Origin: an uncultured Gammaproteobacteria bacterium
GTDB lineage: Bacteria > Pseudomonadota > Gammaproteobacteria > Steroidobacterales > Woeseiaceae
NCBI GenBank assembly: GCA_937899415.1
Contig: CALBPI010000002.1
Span: 1 to 64,000, forward strand
Direction: 5' to 3'
Length of the DNA: 64,000 bases
Both the position numbers and the translations under genes were made by a program. Below, piece by piece: positions 20,611-29,971 of this stretch. Under the pieces are notes generated by a model. The model was not told the DNA's origin, made no database searches, and saw only the letters and a program-made list of their open reading frames with translations. Positions within the stretch are counted from its first letter, which is position 1. Each line of letters opens with the position of its first letter.

Positions 20611-21089
20611 TTACGATTCGGGCAGCCCGGGTGGACGATGGCCCCGCGCTCATGGATCTGTTGCCGGGCCTTGCTGATTTTCCCGTGCCTAACGACCGCA
20701 ATCCGGACGATCTCTGGCGCGGCGATGCGAAGGTGGTGGCGCAGCACCTGGACGGCTCACGCGATGACACGCTATTGCTTGTGGCTGCCGACGAACAGGA
20801 TCGGCCTTTGGGGCTGGCGCTCGTGTCGCTTCGGCCCGAGTTGCTCAGTGGTGCGCCGAGCGCGCATCTCGAAGCGATCGTGATTGGGCCCGGAGCCCGG
20901 GGGCAGGGCGCCGGCCGCAGCCTGCTGGAGGCAGTGGAGCACGCTGCGGCCGATCATGGCGCCCAATCGATCACCCTGCATGCGTTTCGCAAGAATGAAC
21001 GCGCGAGGGCATTATATGAATCAGCGGGTTATGACGGTGAGCTCATCCGCTACATGAAGCCGCTGCCGGCGCCACAAGAGCGCGACTGA
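20607..21089 (+). CDS. GNAT family N-acetyltransferase
   Basis: 160 residues with the acetyl-CoA-binding GNAT motif A (VIGPGARGQGAGRSLLEAVE) and motif B (ALYESAGYDGELIRYMK). Substrate unknown. It overlaps tadA by 4 bases, so the two are probably co-translated. Its last 69 bases overlap the 3' end of the convergent GlyGly-CTERM gene; both reading frames look genuine. Confidence 0.85.
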   Translation: MITIRAARVDDGPALMDLLPGLADFPVPNDRNPDDLWRGDAKVVAQHLDGSRDDTLLLVAADEQDRPLGLALVSLRPELLSGAPSAHLEAIVIGPGARGQGAGRSLLEAVEHAAADHGAQSITLHAFRKNERARALYESAGYDGELIRYMKPLPAPQERD

Positions 21090-21791
21090 GAGCAGTCCGA
21101 GCAGGCCCAGGCCCGCGCTACCGCCACCTTCTTCGGTAACCACGACAATGGGCTCGACGGGCGCGTCGACGGTTTCGCTTTCAAGCGGCAGGTCGAACAG
21201 GTCGGCCGATTGAGCCGGACCAAACGTGGCCACGAGCCTGCCATCGAAGTCGTCGTAGAGCTCGATGAGGACGTCGTAGTAGCCCGTGGGGAAGCCCGAG
21301 ACGAGATCGGCGTCGAAGTAGTATTCGTCGCCGCCACTGGCACCGTAGATGTCGAACACGGCGGTTTCGCCATACTCGACCCAGTCACCGCCCTCGAGAG
21401 AGAGATACACCACAGCGTAGACCCAAGCCTGGTCGTAGACCGTGTCGGCATCGAAGTCGAGCTCCAGGCGCGTGTAGAAGCCGTCACCGTCAAGGTCGCC
21501 GGCAATCGCGGTGGTGGCATCGAAGATCCAGAAGTCCTGGTTGATGGACTGGGCATCGGCCGCCGTCGGCGCTTTTCGCTGCAGGCGTGCGCCCGCGCCG
21601 CGCGTCGGTGCGGTCGATTTACTCGAAAGCTGGGCGTCTTTGCCGGGCTTGCGTTGGCTCTCGTCGGCTTTCTTGCCCTGTTCCGCGAGGACCTGGACGC
21701 CGGCGGGGGCCGGTGACTGAGCGATCGCGGGTGCCGCGAGCGCGAGGCTGGCTGCGACAATCAGGGTGCGGAATTGGCGAATTGCGGTCAT
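21021..21791 (-). CDS. Secreted GlyGly-CTERM protein (choice-of-anchor-H-like)
   Basis: 256 residues. An N-terminal signal peptide (cleavage near AIAQ, residue 25), a low-complexity basic region, then a beta-rich acidic domain rich in Asp, Tyr and Gly (DGDGFYTRLELDFDAD, GYYDVLIELYDDFDGRLVA) resembling choice-of-anchor-H proteins. The C-terminus is a GlyGly-CTERM sorting signal: GGGSAGLGLLGLLSVALLW followed by RRQRL. Such tails are cut by rhombosortase and route proteins to the surface via type II secretion. The ATG at 21791 has AAGGGAG 8 bases upstream. A rhombosortase gene is not in the window. Confidence 0.85.
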   Translation of the reverse strand: MTAIRQFRTLIVAASLALAAPAIAQSPAPAGVQVLAEQGKKADESQRKPGKDAQLSSKSTAPTRGAGARLQRKAPTAADAQSINQDFWIFDATTAIAGDLDGDGFYTRLELDFDADTVYDQAWVYAVVYLSLEGGDWVEYGETAVFDIYGASGGDEYYFDADLVSGFPTGYYDVLIELYDDFDGRLVATFGPAQSADLFDLPLESETVDAPVEPIVVVTEEGGGSAGLGLLGLLSVALLWRRQRLHVADELTVITR

Positions 21792-21875
21792 GGTGCTCAC
21801 TCCCTTTCAGATGGGTCTGGGCACCATTAGGCAGGTGGGACGCTGAATGCGGCCTGAATGCCGCGAGGCCTGGGC

Positions 21876-23291
21876 TCAGGCGCGGGTTTCGGTGCGCTGC
21901 GAGGGGTCTTCCTCGGGCGTCTCAGGCACCGTTTCATCGGCCTCAGAGGCGTTTTCCCGGTTCTCGAGCCAGTGCAGGATGTCGCGATAGTTGCGGATGT
22001 TCTCGACGTAATCGACGGGCTCCCAGCCCCGCGCGTAGCCGTAGGGCACGCGTGAGTACCACTTCTTTCGCGCCAGTAGTGGCAGTGCGTCGCGGACATC
22101 CACCCAGCGGTTGGGGTCGCCGTCCTGCATCTCGACGATCTTGCGGGCGTCTTCAACGTGGTAGAAGCCCACGTTGTAGGCGGCCAGCGCCATCCAGGTG
22201 CGGTCGGGCTCGGGGATGCTGTCGTTGAGGCGCGCCTTGAGCCGTGCATAAAAGCGGGCGCCACCGCTGATGCTCGACGCGGGGTCGGTGCGGTCTTCGA
22301 TGCCCAGGTAGTCAGCGGTGGCCTGCGTGAGCATCATGATGCCGCGCACGCCTGTGGGCGATACGGCTGAGCGGCGCCAGTGCGACTCCTGGTACCCCAT
22401 GGCGGCCAGCAGCTGCCAGTCGAGCTCATTGGCGCTGGCGGCCTCGAGGAACAGATCGCGGTAGCGCGGCAGTCGTGATTCGTAGTGGCGAATGAAGCTG
22501 CGCGTGCCGACGTAGTCGAATTCGTCGTTGTGACCGTAGTAGCGGTCCAGGATTCGTGTGAGTTCGCCGTTGCGGCGAATCTTCTGCAGGTACTGGTTGG
22601 CGCGCACGATGAGCGTGTCGTCGCCATCCGGTGGGAAGGCCCAGGCGATCGAGTCCGCGACCTCGAGCTCAAGTGCAATGCGCAGCTCCGGGTGGAAATT
22701 GCGGTGAATGCTGAAATCCGTGGAATCGGCGACCGTGTAGTCGATGTCGCCTTCGGCCACCTGCTCGAGCAGGTCCGCAGCGTCGACACTCGCGTCCTCG
22801 CGCCAGCGCAAGAGCGGCAGATCGGGCTGTAGCGCGCGCATCGTGTCGGCGTGGCTGGAGCCTGCGACAACAACAATCTCCCGGTCCTGAACTTCTACCA
22901 GGGACTGTGGACGCCCCGTACCTCGACGGTAGATCAGGTGCTGCTCGACCTGCTGGTAGGGCTGTGAGAACCGCACCAGCGCAAGTCGCGGCTCGGTGAT
23001 CGACAGCGCACCCGCCGCCATGTGCGCGTCACCCTGGGCAACCGAAGGCACGAGCTCCGAAAAGCTGTCCATGGGGACCATCTCGAGTTCAACGCCAAGG
23101 TCCTCACTGAAGCCGCGCACGAGGTCGTACTCGGGACCCGTGGGACCGTCGCTGCCGATGTACCAGGCGGTCGGTGCGTTGCGCGTGACCACGCGCAGGC
23201 GACCCGTCTCGAGGACCTGCTCGAGAATGGGGGGCGGGAAGTGTGGCGTGGTAAGCAACGCCCCCGCGATGAGGGCCAGCACGAGTCTCAT
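21876..23291 (-). CDS. mltF: Membrane-bound lytic murein transglycosylase F
   Basis: Peptidoglycan-cleaving enzyme: an N-terminal solute-binding-like (PBP3) domain (about 25-260) and a C-terminal SLT domain with the catalytic Glu in YQESHWRRSAVSPTG. MLTQATADYLGI and MALAAYNVGFYHVEDA are standard family motifs. 471 residues. The N-terminus is a plain signal (MRLVLALIAGALLTT) with no lipobox cysteine. The acidic tail (EADETVPETPEEDPSQRTE) is unusual. A TATAAT promoter lies upstream on this strand, followed by a tiny frame that ends on this start codon. Confidence 0.93.
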   Translation of the reverse strand: MRLVLALIAGALLTTPHFPPPILEQVLETGRLRVVTRNAPTAWYIGSDGPTGPEYDLVRGFSEDLGVELEMVPMDSFSELVPSVAQGDAHMAAGALSITEPRLALVRFSQPYQQVEQHLIYRRGTGRPQSLVEVQDREIVVVAGSSHADTMRALQPDLPLLRWREDASVDAADLLEQVAEGDIDYTVADSTDFSIHRNFHPELRIALELEVADSIAWAFPPDGDDTLIVRANQYLQKIRRNGELTRILDRYYGHNDEFDYVGTRSFIRHYESRLPRYRDLFLEAASANELDWQLLAAMGYQESHWRRSAVSPTGVRGIMMLTQATADYLGIEDRTDPASSISGGARFYARLKARLNDSIPEPDRTWMALAAYNVGFYHVEDARKIVEMQDGDPNRWVDVRDALPLLARKKWYSRVPYGYARGWEPVDYVENIRNYRDILHWLENRENASEADETVPETPEEDPSQRTETRA

Positions 23292-23326
23292 GCCGGCACC
23301 CGAAGTCGCGTGCTGCAGACGGCCAT
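23288..23326 (-). CDS. Possible 12-codon leader frame upstream of mltF
   Basis: An ATG (23326-23324) lies exactly 6 bases after the TATAAT on this strand. It opens the frame MAVCSTRLRVPA and ends at TGA overlapping the mltF ATG (ATGA). If the transcript is leaderless, ribosomes would translate this peptide first and reach mltF by coupling. No homology support is possible at this length. Confidence 0.25.
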   Translation of the reverse strand: MAVCSTRLRVPA

Positions 23327-23332
23327 GCTCGG

Positions 23333-23338
23333 ATTATA
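23333..23338 (-). promoter_or_regulatory. Consensus -10 element for mltF
   Basis: TATAAT reading toward mltF, 41 bases before its start codon. No clear -35 is visible. Confidence 0.5.
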
Positions 23339-23403
23339 CCGCGCCAGGCGCCCCGGCTCGCCCCGAGCTTGAAATCGGGGGTGAATCCCCGGTCACGCCT
23401 TGA

Positions 23404-23409
23404 GATACT
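23404..23409 (+). promoter_or_regulatory. Extended -10 element for the SRP RNA
   Basis: GATACT preceded by TGA (TGN extension). The predicted initiation at about 23416 coincides with the 5' end of the RNA fold. Confidence 0.5.
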
Positions 23410-23416
23410 AGTGCCT

Positions 23417-23522
23417 GGTCCGTGTCGGCTGCCCCGCGACGGTCAGCCGTGAACCCCGTCAGGCCCGGAAGGGAGCAGCGGCAGCGGTCACACCGGGTGC
23501 CGGGACACAGCTGGCACGGGCC
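23417..23522 (+). ncRNA. ffs: Signal recognition particle RNA (4.5S, small bacterial type)
   Basis: About 106 nt. The conserved domain IV tetraloop region reads CAGGCCCGGAAGGGAGCAG (23460-23478), and the distal GTGCCGGGA is present. The 5' end (GGTCCGTGTCGGCTG, 23417-23431) pairs with the 3' end (CAGCTGGCACGGGCC, 23508-23522) with G-U pairs, giving the long hairpin of the 4.5S RNA. It lies immediately upstream of dnaX, an arrangement seen in several proteobacteria. The ends are approximate. Confidence 0.95.
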
Positions 23523-23573
23523 CTCGAATTCACTCGTGCTGCCGCGGCGGCGCGCCCCGGCGCATTGGTCTCC

Positions 23574-25187
23574 ATGAGCTATCTCGTTCTCGCCCGAAAA
23601 TGGCGGCCGCAACGTTTCGAAGACGTTGTGGGCCAGCATCACGTCCTTCGCGCGCTATCGCATGCGCTCGAAAGCGACAAACTGCACCATGCGTACCTGT
23701 TTGCGGGCACGCGCGGCGTCGGCAAGACCACGCTCGCGCGTATTCTGGCCAAGGCGATGAACTGCGAGCGCGGCGTCTCGGCCACGCCGTGCGGTGAGTG
23801 CAGTGCCTGCACCGAAATCGACGAAGGCCGCTTCGTGGATCTCATTGAGGTCGATGCGGCCTCGCGCACCAAGGTCGACGACATGCGGGAGATGCTCGAT
23901 AACGTGCAGTACCGGCCGACGCGCGGGCGCAAGAAGGTCTACCTCATTGACGAGGTCCACATGCTCTCGACGCACTCGTTCAACGCGTTGCTGAAGACGC
24001 TTGAGGAGCCGCCCGAACACGTGACGTTCTTGCTGGCGACGACGGACCCGCAGAAGTTGCCCGTGACGGTGCTGTCGCGCTGCCTTCAGTTCAACCTGAA
24101 ACGGCTCACGCCACAGCTCATCGCGGAGCGCATGGCGTTCATCGCGAAGGAGGAGGGCCTCGAAGCCGATGACCAGTCGCTGTCGCTGATTGCGCGCGCG
24201 GCCGACGGCAGTATGCGCGACGCGTTATCGATTATGGACCAGGCCATCGCCTACGGGGGCGGGCGCCTCGAAGGCGACGCCGTTGCCGGCATGCTCGGCG
24301 CGCTCGATCGCAATGCCGTGGCACGGATCGTCGACTGCCTGGCTGACGGCGATGCGCAGGGTCTGCTCGACCTCATTGAGGACGCTGACGCGCAATTCCC
24401 CGACTACGGCCGCCTGCTCGATGAACTGGCGGCCCTGCTGACGCGCATCGCAGTATTCCAGGCGACAGGCTCGGGTGATGCGGATGCAGCAGCTGCCGCC
24501 GAGGTTGAGCGCCTCGCGGGCCGTATCTCACCCGAGGACGCCCAGCTCTATTACCAGTTCGCCGTCGTCGGCAAACGCGACCTCTACCTGGCGCCCGACC
24601 CGCGCTCAGGTGTTGAGATGACGCTGTTGCGCATGCTGGCGTTTCGGCCAGGTGCACCGGTCGCTGCGCCGGCACCAGGGGCTGCGGGTGGCGGAAAGGC
24701 GGCAACGCCCAAGACGACGCAGCACGCGGTGGCGGAACCTGCGCCTGCCGCGCCCTCGGCAGCGCCGGCGCCGAAGCCCGCGCCGCGCAGCGCCAAAGAG
24801 GCGGCCACAGGCCTTGAGGACTGGCACCGGCTCGTGGGGCAATTGCCGCTGAGCGGTGTGGCCCGCCTCTTGGCCGCCAATTGTGCATTTGCAGGCCGCG
24901 AAGACACGCTCGTACGGCTGTCGCTGGATCGGCGCAGCGAGTCGATGCTCAAGCCCGAGCGCGTCGCAGAACTCGAATCGGCGCTGTCTGACTATCTCGG
25001 TGACACGATCAACGTGCGCGTCGAAATCGACGGGCGGGCGGCTGGCGAGACACCCACGCAGCGCGTGGCGCGCGAAGCGGCTGAGTCCCAGGCGGCCACG
25101 CGCAACGCACTCGACAGCGATGCCGGTGTGGCTGCAATCAAGAACATGTTTGACGCAGAGCTCGTCGAACGAAACGGAGAGCCATGA
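23574..25187 (+). CDS. dnaX: DNA polymerase III subunit tau/gamma
   Basis: Clamp-loader ATPase. 537 residues. [20 protein letters not shown] is the family N-terminus; Walker A is [12 protein letters not shown] (about 45-56), zinc cysteines are C64, C73, C76 and C79, and the DEXX-type motif is LIDEVHMLS. Domain III is followed by an Ala/Pro-rich linker (about 360-415) and a tau C-terminal domain. I see no A-rich slippery heptamer of the E. coli type, so a gamma form by frameshift is not indicated. The ribosome binding site is poor. It overlaps ybaB by 4 bases. Confidence 0.96.
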   Translation: MSYLVLARKWRPQRFEDVVGQHHVLRALSHALESDKLHHAYLFAGTRGVGKTTLARILAKAMNCERGVSATPCGECSACTEIDEGRFVDLIEVDAASRTKVDDMREMLDNVQYRPTRGRKKVYLIDEVHMLSTHSFNALLKTLEEPPEHVTFLLATTDPQKLPVTVLSRCLQFNLKRLTPQLIAERMAFIAKEEGLEADDQSLSLIARAADGSMRDALSIMDQAIAYGGGRLEGDAVAGMLGALDRNAVARIVDCLADGDAQGLLDLIEDADAQFPDYGRLLDELAALLTRIAVFQATGSGDADAAAAAEVERLAGRISPEDAQLYYQFAVVGKRDLYLAPDPRSGVEMTLLRMLAFRPGAPVAAPAPGAAGGGKAATPKTTQHAVAEPAPAAPSAAPAPKPAPRSAKEAATGLEDWHRLVGQLPLSGVARLLAANCAFAGREDTLVRLSLDRRSESMLKPERVAELESALSDYLGDTINVRVEIDGRAAGETPTQRVAREAAESQAATRNALDSDAGVAAIKNMFDAELVERNGEP

Positions 25188-25510
25188 TGAAAGGTGGAAT
25201 CGGTCAGCTCATGAAGCAGGCCAAGGCCATGCAGGCCAATATGGAAAAGGCCCAGGCCGAACTGGCCGAAACCGAAGTGACAGGTGAGTCGGGCGCCGGT
25301 CTCGTGCGTGTCACGATGACGGGTCGTCACGAGGTGCGCGGCATCGCGATCGACGACAGCTTGCTCGGCGAGGACCGCGAGATGCTTGAGGATCTCGTGG
25401 CGGCGGCGTTCAACGACGCGCTGCGCAAGGTCGAGGCGCTCAGCAAGGAAATGATGTCGGGCCTGGCCGGTGGCATGGGCCTGCCGCCCGGAATGAAGCT
25501 GCCGTTCTGA
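25184..25510 (+). CDS. ybaB: YbaB/EbfC nucleoid-associated protein
   Basis: 108-residue DNA-binding protein. [20 protein letters not shown] and the strand [20 protein letters not shown] are family hallmarks; the Met/Gly-rich tail ([19 protein letters not shown]) is typical. Coupled to dnaX by ATGA and followed after 1 base by recR: the conserved dnaX-ybaB-recR operon. Confidence 0.96.
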   Translation: MMKGGIGQLMKQAKAMQANMEKAQAELAETEVTGESGAGLVRVTMTGRHEVRGIAIDDSLLGEDREMLEDLVAAAFNDALRKVEALSKEMMSGLAGGMGLPPGMKLPF

Positions 25511-25511
25511 T

Positions 25512-26120
25512 ATGGCGTTCACGCCGCTTCTGACAGACCTCATTGATGCGTTGCGCTGCCTGCCCGGTGTCGGGCAGAAGTCGGCGCAACGGATGGCCTT
25601 TGCGTTGCTCGAGCGCGACCGCGATGGCGCCATCCGACTGGCAGACGGTCTTCGAGCCGCAGCCGAGGGCATTGGTCACTGCGAACGCTGTCGCATGTTC
25701 TCCGAAGACCCACTGTGCCCGATCTGTTCCGATGCGGCCCGCGACGACAGTCAGCTTTGCGTGGTCGAGTCACCTGCAGACGTACTTGCGCTCGATGCAG
25801 CGACGGGGTTTCGTGGGCGCTACTTCGTGCTCATGGGACATCTGTCGCCGCTCGACGGCATTGGCCCCGAAGAGCTGGGCCTTGATTTGCTGATGACGCG
25901 GCTGCGCGATGACCGCCTGCGCGAAGTCATCATCGCGACGAACCCGACGGTGGAGGGTGACGCCACGGCGCATTACGTGGCCGATCTCGCGGCGCGATCC
26001 GGGGTCGCGGCCAGCCGCATCGCGCACGGTGTACCCGTGGGTGGCGAGCTCGAGTACGTCGACGGGGGTACGCTGTCACATGCATTCACAGGTCGGCGCA
26101 GCGTCGAGGCCGCAAGTTAA
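25512..26120 (+). CDS. recR: Recombination protein RecR
   Basis: RecFOR component for gap repair. 202 residues: helix-hairpin-helix ([17 protein letters not shown]), a C4 zinc finger (HCERCRMF ... LCPICSD), a Toprim domain ([14 protein letters not shown]) and the C-terminal [16 protein letters not shown]. It starts 1 base after the ybaB stop codon. Confidence 0.97.
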   Translation: MAFTPLLTDLIDALRCLPGVGQKSAQRMAFALLERDRDGAIRLADGLRAAAEGIGHCERCRMFSEDPLCPICSDAARDDSQLCVVESPADVLALDAATGFRGRYFVLMGHLSPLDGIGPEELGLDLLMTRLRDDRLREVIIATNPTVEGDATAHYVADLAARSGVAASRIAHGVPVGGELEYVDGGTLSHAFTGRRSVEAAS

Positions 26121-26134
26121 CGGGAAGCACTGGC

Positions 26135-26497
26135 GTGAGCACCGATAAAAACTGCTTGTTCTGCAAAATCATCCGGCGAGAGATCCCGGCGGATTTCGTC
26201 TACGAGGACGACGAGATCGTCGCGTTCCGTGACATCAACCCGCAGGCACCCGTACACAATCTGTTCGTGCCCCGGCGCCATATTGAGTCCGCCAATGCGC
26301 TTACCGAGGAAGATGCGGCGCTCATGGGGCGTCTGGTCCTTGCGGCGCGCGGCCACGCCGCCGAGCAGGGCTTTGCGGACTCGGGCTTCCGGCTCGTCAT
26401 GAACACCAATGCGCACGGTTGCCAGACCGTGTTCCACATGCACCTGCACTTGCTGGGTGGCGGGCAGCTTGCGGGCGGTTTCGGCGCCACGCGTTAG
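26135..26497 (+). CDS. HIT-family purine nucleoside phosphoramidase (HinT-like)
   Basis: 120 residues with the histidine triad HMHLHLLGGG and the N-terminal CLFCKIIRREIPADFVYED of HinT-type hydrolases of AMP-lysine and related phosphoramidates. GTG start with GGGAAG 8 bases upstream, 14 bases after recR and probably in its transcript. Convergent with rsgA, 12 bases apart. Confidence 0.92.
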   Translation: MSTDKNCLFCKIIRREIPADFVYEDDEIVAFRDINPQAPVHNLFVPRRHIESANALTEEDAALMGRLVLAARGHAAEQGFADSGFRLVMNTNAHGCQTVFHMHLHLLGGGQLAGGFGATR

Positions 26498-26509
26498 CCC
26501 GGGCGACAG

Positions 26510-27433
26510 CTACCAGTCGCGCCGCAACTGCTCTGTGAGTTGGCGGAGTCGCCGGTAGCTGTCGTAGCGCCGCGGATCGATGGCGCCTGACTCAACGGCT
26601 GTCTTGACGGCGCAGCCCGGTTCGGACCGGTGTTGGCAATCCGCGAACCGACAGTGCTCCGCGTAGTTCGCAATCTCTACGAATCCCGAGCTGACATCAC
26701 GCAGGGACTCGATGCTAGGTGCATAGTCGCGCACCCCGGGTGAATCGATAACGGCGAGCCCCGTCTCGATGCGAATGAGTGCCGCGGTCACGGTGGTGTG
26801 TCGGCCCTCGCGGCTACCCTCGGATACGGCACCGATGCGTTGGCGCGCATCCCCGGTAAGCGCATTGATCAGCGACGATTTGCCGACGCCCGATTGACCA
26901 ACGAGGATGCCCGTGTGGCCCTGCAGTAACGACGCGAGTGCCTCGATGCTGTCGCCGCTGCGCGCGCTGCAGGTCAACACGGGGTAGTCGAGGGCTGCGT
27001 AAGTCTCGAGCGCCTCGGGCGGGTCGCCGAGGTCTGACTTGCTCCAGACAATGGCCGCCTCGCAGGGCATGAGACGCGCTGCTGCGAGATAGCGGTCGAC
27101 GATGTAGAAATCAGGTGCGGGTTCCGGGGCCACAACGACCACCATGAGGGACACGTTGGCGGCCAGCACTTCACGTCGACCTCGGCTGTCGGGGCGTGCC
27201 AGTTCGTTGTCGCGCGGCAGCAGGGACTCGATGAGCCAGTCGTCCTCATTGGCGAGTGGGCTCGCCCTGACGTGGTCACCGGCAACAGGGCGCAGGCGCT
27301 TTCCACGGGTGCGTGCCTGGTGCTCGGGTGCGCCCGGATCACCGGGCGCAGCGAGACCAAATCGGCGGCCGAAGCACGCCGTCACGAGCATGTCGCGGCT
27401 TGCGTCCGTCTCTGTGTTGCGAGGTCCAGCCAT
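26510..27433 (-). CDS. rsgA: Small-subunit ribosome assembly GTPase RsgA
   Basis: Circularly permuted GTPase for late 30S maturation. 307 residues from ATG 27433 (E. coli 350, with a longer N-terminus). OB-fold region (PVAGDHVRA), G4 before G1 (VWSKSDL), G1 [13 protein letters not shown]3 DSPGVRDYA, and a zinc module ([16 protein letters not shown]). Divergent from orn as in E. coli, with 60 bases between start codons. A weak -10-like CATACT lies 7 bases before the ATG, and no ribosome binding site is seen. Confidence 0.94.
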   Translation of the reverse strand: MAGPRNTETDASRDMLVTACFGRRFGLAAPGDPGAPEHQARTRGKRLRPVAGDHVRASPLANEDDWLIESLLPRDNELARPDSRGRREVLAANVSLMVVVVAPEPAPDFYIVDRYLAAARLMPCEAAIVWSKSDLGDPPEALETYAALDYPVLTCSARSGDSIEALASLLQGHTGILVGQSGVGKSSLINALTGDARQRIGAVSEGSREGRHTTVTAALIRIETGLAVIDSPGVRDYAPSIESLRDVSSGFVEIANYAEHCRFADCQHRSEPGCAVKTAVESGAIDPRRYDSYRRLRQLTEQLRRDW

Positions 27434-27481
27434 GGCGCACAGTATGCCGTCGGACCGCGTCGAATCAATGCAGGCGTCTGC

Positions 27482-27487
27482 TACACT
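27482..27487 (+). promoter_or_regulatory. -10-like element, leaderless spacing
   Basis: TACACT, then TTCGCG, then the ATG of orn: 6 bases, with no Shine-Dalgarno sequence. Confidence 0.5.
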
Positions 27488-27493
27488 TTCGCG

Positions 27494-28090
27494 ATGACAT
27501 CGCCGACACACGCTGCTGCAGAGCCGCAGGATACGCGCGCCACGCGCCTGATCTGGATCGATCTGGAAATGACGGGATTGGATCCCGCCGAAGATCGCAT
27601 CATCGAAATCGCAACGATCGTGACGGATGGACTACTCGAAGAGATCGCCGAGGGGCCCGTCATTGCGATTCACCAGCCGCGCGAGCGGCTCGACACCATG
27701 GACGCCTGGAACACGCGGCAGCACACGGGTTCCGGCCTCGTTCAGCGTGTTCTCGACAGCAGCCACGATGCGCGTGCGGCAGAGCTTGCCACGCTTGAGT
27801 TTCTGTCGATGCACCTGGAGCCGGGCAGCTCACCCATGTGTGGCAACAGCATCTGCCAGGACCGTCGCTTTCTGGCCAACTACATGCCCGAACTCGAGCG
27901 CTTTTTTCACTACCGCAACCTCGACGTGAGCACGCTTAAGATTCTGGCAAAGCTCTGGTCCCCCAGTGTCGCCGCGGGCGTGCGCAAAGGTTCGCAGCAC
28001 CTGGCGTTGGCCGACATCCGCGATTCGATTGCGGAGCTGCGCCACTACCGCGACCACTGGCTCGAGGCGCCCACGGCCGATCTGAGATGA
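27494..28090 (+). CDS. orn: Oligoribonuclease
   Basis: DEDDh exonuclease that degrades nanoRNAs and pGpG, finishing RNA turnover and c-di-GMP breakdown. 198 residues (E. coli 181); the N-terminus is about 15 residues longer. Motifs: [20 protein letters not shown] (Exo I), [16 protein letters not shown] (Exo II) and [15 protein letters not shown] (Exo III, with the DEDDh His). The start lies 6 bases after a TACACT element. Confidence 0.95.
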   Translation: MTSPTHAAAEPQDTRATRLIWIDLEMTGLDPAEDRIIEIATIVTDGLLEEIAEGPVIAIHQPRERLDTMDAWNTRQHTGSGLVQRVLDSSHDARAAELATLEFLSMHLEPGSSPMCGNSICQDRRFLANYMPELERFFHYRNLDVSTLKILAKLWSPSVAAGVRKGSQHLALADIRDSIAELRHYRDHWLEAPTADLR

Positions 28091-28710
28091 CGGCTGCGCG
28101 CGCGCCGCGTTCGGCACCCGCGGCCGCGCGCAACGCGGCGCCCATCGGGCAGGTGGTTGCTGACTGGCTAGCCCCGTTCGAAGGCACCGTGCTGGAGGTG
28201 GGCTGCGGCACGGGCGAGCATGCGGCCGCCTGCAGTGCGCTTACACCCCATTTGTGCTGGCTGCCAACGGACCGCGAGCCCGATGTGGCAACGATCATGG
28301 CGTGGCGCGAACGTGCTGCGCATCCCGAACGCGTGGCCGCGCCGGCCGCGCTCGATGTTGACGATGTATCGCACTGGCGACGCTTCGAGCAGGTGGCCGC
28401 CGTGTTCTCGGTTAACACGCTGCACATCATGAGCTGGAACAGCGTGACCCGACTTTTTGCGAGTGCCGCAGCAGCATGTCGTGCCGGCGGGCTTCTGCTC
28501 ATCTATGGGCCGCTGCATGTCAGGGGTCAGGCAACATCGCCCGGTAACGCCGTCTTCGATACGCAGCTACGGGATGCCGATGTCGGTATGGGTATTCGCG
28601 ACCTTGAGGCGGTTCGCAGCGAGGCGTCCGGGCGGGGTTGGATCGAACGCGCGCACTACGCCATGCCCGCAAACAACCAGATGCTGGTTTGGCAGCGCGA
28701 CGACACGTGA
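28087..28710 (+). CDS. DUF938 family SAM-dependent methyltransferase
   Basis: 207 residues matching the DUF938 methyltransferase family. The SAM-binding glycine motif is [15 protein letters not shown] (about 36-50), followed by [10 protein letters not shown] and [12 protein letters not shown]. Substrate unknown. It overlaps orn by 4 bases (ATGA) and the next gene by 4 (GTGA), forming an orn-led operon. Confidence 0.88.
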   Translation: MTAARAPRSAPAAARNAAPIGQVVADWLAPFEGTVLEVGCGTGEHAAACSALTPHLCWLPTDREPDVATIMAWRERAAHPERVAAPAALDVDDVSHWRRFEQVAAVFSVNTLHIMSWNSVTRLFASAAAACRAGGLLLIYGPLHVRGQATSPGNAVFDTQLRDADVGMGIRDLEAVRSEASGRGWIERAHYAMPANNQMLVWQRDDT

Positions 28711-29117
28711 GCGCCCAGGCGACACGCACGGTGACGGGTGCCTGCCACTGCGGTGCCGTCAAGTTTCGCGCGCGACTCAAGGACCCCGCGCTTGCACACC
28801 GCTGCAACTGTTCGATGTGCGACGCGTCCGGATTCGTCGGCGTCATCGTGCCCGCAGACGCGTTTGAGCTCCTGACGGACCCGGCAGCGCTCACGGAGTA
28901 CCGATTCAACACCGGTACGGCGCGCCACTGGTTTTGTGCCACCTGCGGCGTGAAGTCCTTCTACCGGCCGCGCTCCAACCCCGACGGCTACAACCTGAAT
29001 CTCAATTGCCTGACGCTTGATCCCGGGCACATCGTGCAGATTGAGGATTTTGACGGGCGGAATTGGGAAGCTCACGCTGCCGACCTCAGGCATCTCTCAA
29101 AGCCTGCTTCGGAATAG
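28707..29117 (+). CDS. GFA (CENP-V) family zinc protein
   Basis: 136 residues of the glutathione-dependent formaldehyde-activating (GFA) fold. The zinc-site cysteine pattern is CHCGAVKF, CNCSMCDASGF and CATCGVKSFY. Members bind zinc and some act on S-hydroxymethylglutathione, but most are uncharacterised. GTG start overlapping the preceding stop codon. Confidence 0.9.
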   Translation: MSAQATRTVTGACHCGAVKFRARLKDPALAHRCNCSMCDASGFVGVIVPADAFELLTDPAALTEYRFNTGTARHWFCATCGVKSFYRPRSNPDGYNLNLNCLTLDPGHIVQIEDFDGRNWEAHAADLRHLSKPASE

Positions 29118-29222
29118 ACTGTTGCCAGTCGGCGACAGTGTACAAACGCGGGGTCAGGGCTTTTCCTGCGGCGCTCAACGGTGCGTCGCTGCGCGCCGCG
29201 CGACAGGGAAACGACCAGCAGT

Positions 29223-29951
29223 ATGAATACGCCATTTTCGGGGCCGCGCCCGCTGCGACATTGGGTCGCCGGCCTGCTCACCGTGCTCGCCGCGACGGCG
29301 GTGGCCGCAACGGCCCGCGCGCAGAACCCGACCAATTACGTTACCGACCAATTTGAGGTCACGATGCGCCGGGCGCCCAGCGCGGGCAACACGGCTATTG
29401 TCCGGGTTTTGCGCTCGGGGACGCCGCTCGTCGTGCTCGAGCGCGATGCCGGTAACGGTTGGTCGCGCGTCCGATTGACCACCAGCGACACGGAAGGCTA
29501 CGTCCTCACGCGCTACCTCATGAGCGAGCCCGACGCCCGCAGTCAGCTCGCGAGTCTGCGTGAGCGTGTCGACACCTTGCGCAACGAGAGCGGGGATCAG
29601 GGCAGGGAGCTCGACGACCTGCGCCAGGCCAGTGCCGAGTCGGCGCGTCGCATCGCGGCGCTCGACCAGGAAAATCAGCGCCTCGAAATCGAGCTCAGCG
29701 ACTTGCAGGCCAAAGCCGCAAACGTCATCAGCATTGACCGCGAGAACACCTCGCTGCGCAAGGAACTGACCGATACGCAGATCGTGCTTGAGGCCTTGCA
29801 GCAGGAAAACGACGAGCTCTCGAGCCGTCGCATCATGCACTGGTTCCTGATTGGTGCTGCGGTATTGCTCGCCGGCGTTGTTGTTGGCCTGGTGTTACCC
29901 GGCCTGCGTCGCCGCAAGCGTGGCGGATACGGTAGCGGCGACTTGCTGTAG
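29223..29951 (+). CDS. TIGR04211-type SH3 domain membrane protein (YgiM-like)
   Basis: 242 residues: a signal sequence (about 12-33), a bacterial SH3 domain (about 40-100; VTMRRAPSAGNTAIVRVL, DTEGYVLTRYL), a long coiled coil (about 105-205) and a C-terminal membrane helix (WFLIGAAVLLAGVVVGLVLP) with a basic tail. E. coli YgiM has the same order. The protein is anchored in the inner membrane facing the periplasm; its role is not established. About 105 bases separate it from the GFA gene, with no other gene in that gap. Confidence 0.88.
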   Translation: MNTPFSGPRPLRHWVAGLLTVLAATAVAATARAQNPTNYVTDQFEVTMRRAPSAGNTAIVRVLRSGTPLVVLERDAGNGWSRVRLTTSDTEGYVLTRYLMSEPDARSQLASLRERVDTLRNESGDQGRELDDLRQASAESARRIAALDQENQRLEIELSDLQAKAANVISIDRENTSLRKELTDTQIVLEALQQENDELSSRRIMHWFLIGAAVLLAGVVVGLVLPGLRRRKRGGYGSGDLL

Positions 29952-29971
29952 CGTGACGCCGCCGCGCCCCG

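Noticed and set aside
23360-23395. CCCCGA/TCGGGG stem as a terminator between mltF and the SRP RNA
   Set aside because: Short stem with an 8-base loop and no T run; the region is a divergent promoter region where no terminator is needed.
24640-24800. Programmed frameshift in dnaX producing gamma
   Set aside because: No A AAA AAG-type slippery heptamer or following stem was found in the linker region.
27434-27511. Upstream extension of rsgA
   Set aside because: The extra N-terminal residues ([10 protein letters not shown]...) lie over the orn promoter region and do not resemble RsgA; ATG 27433 gives the better N-terminus.
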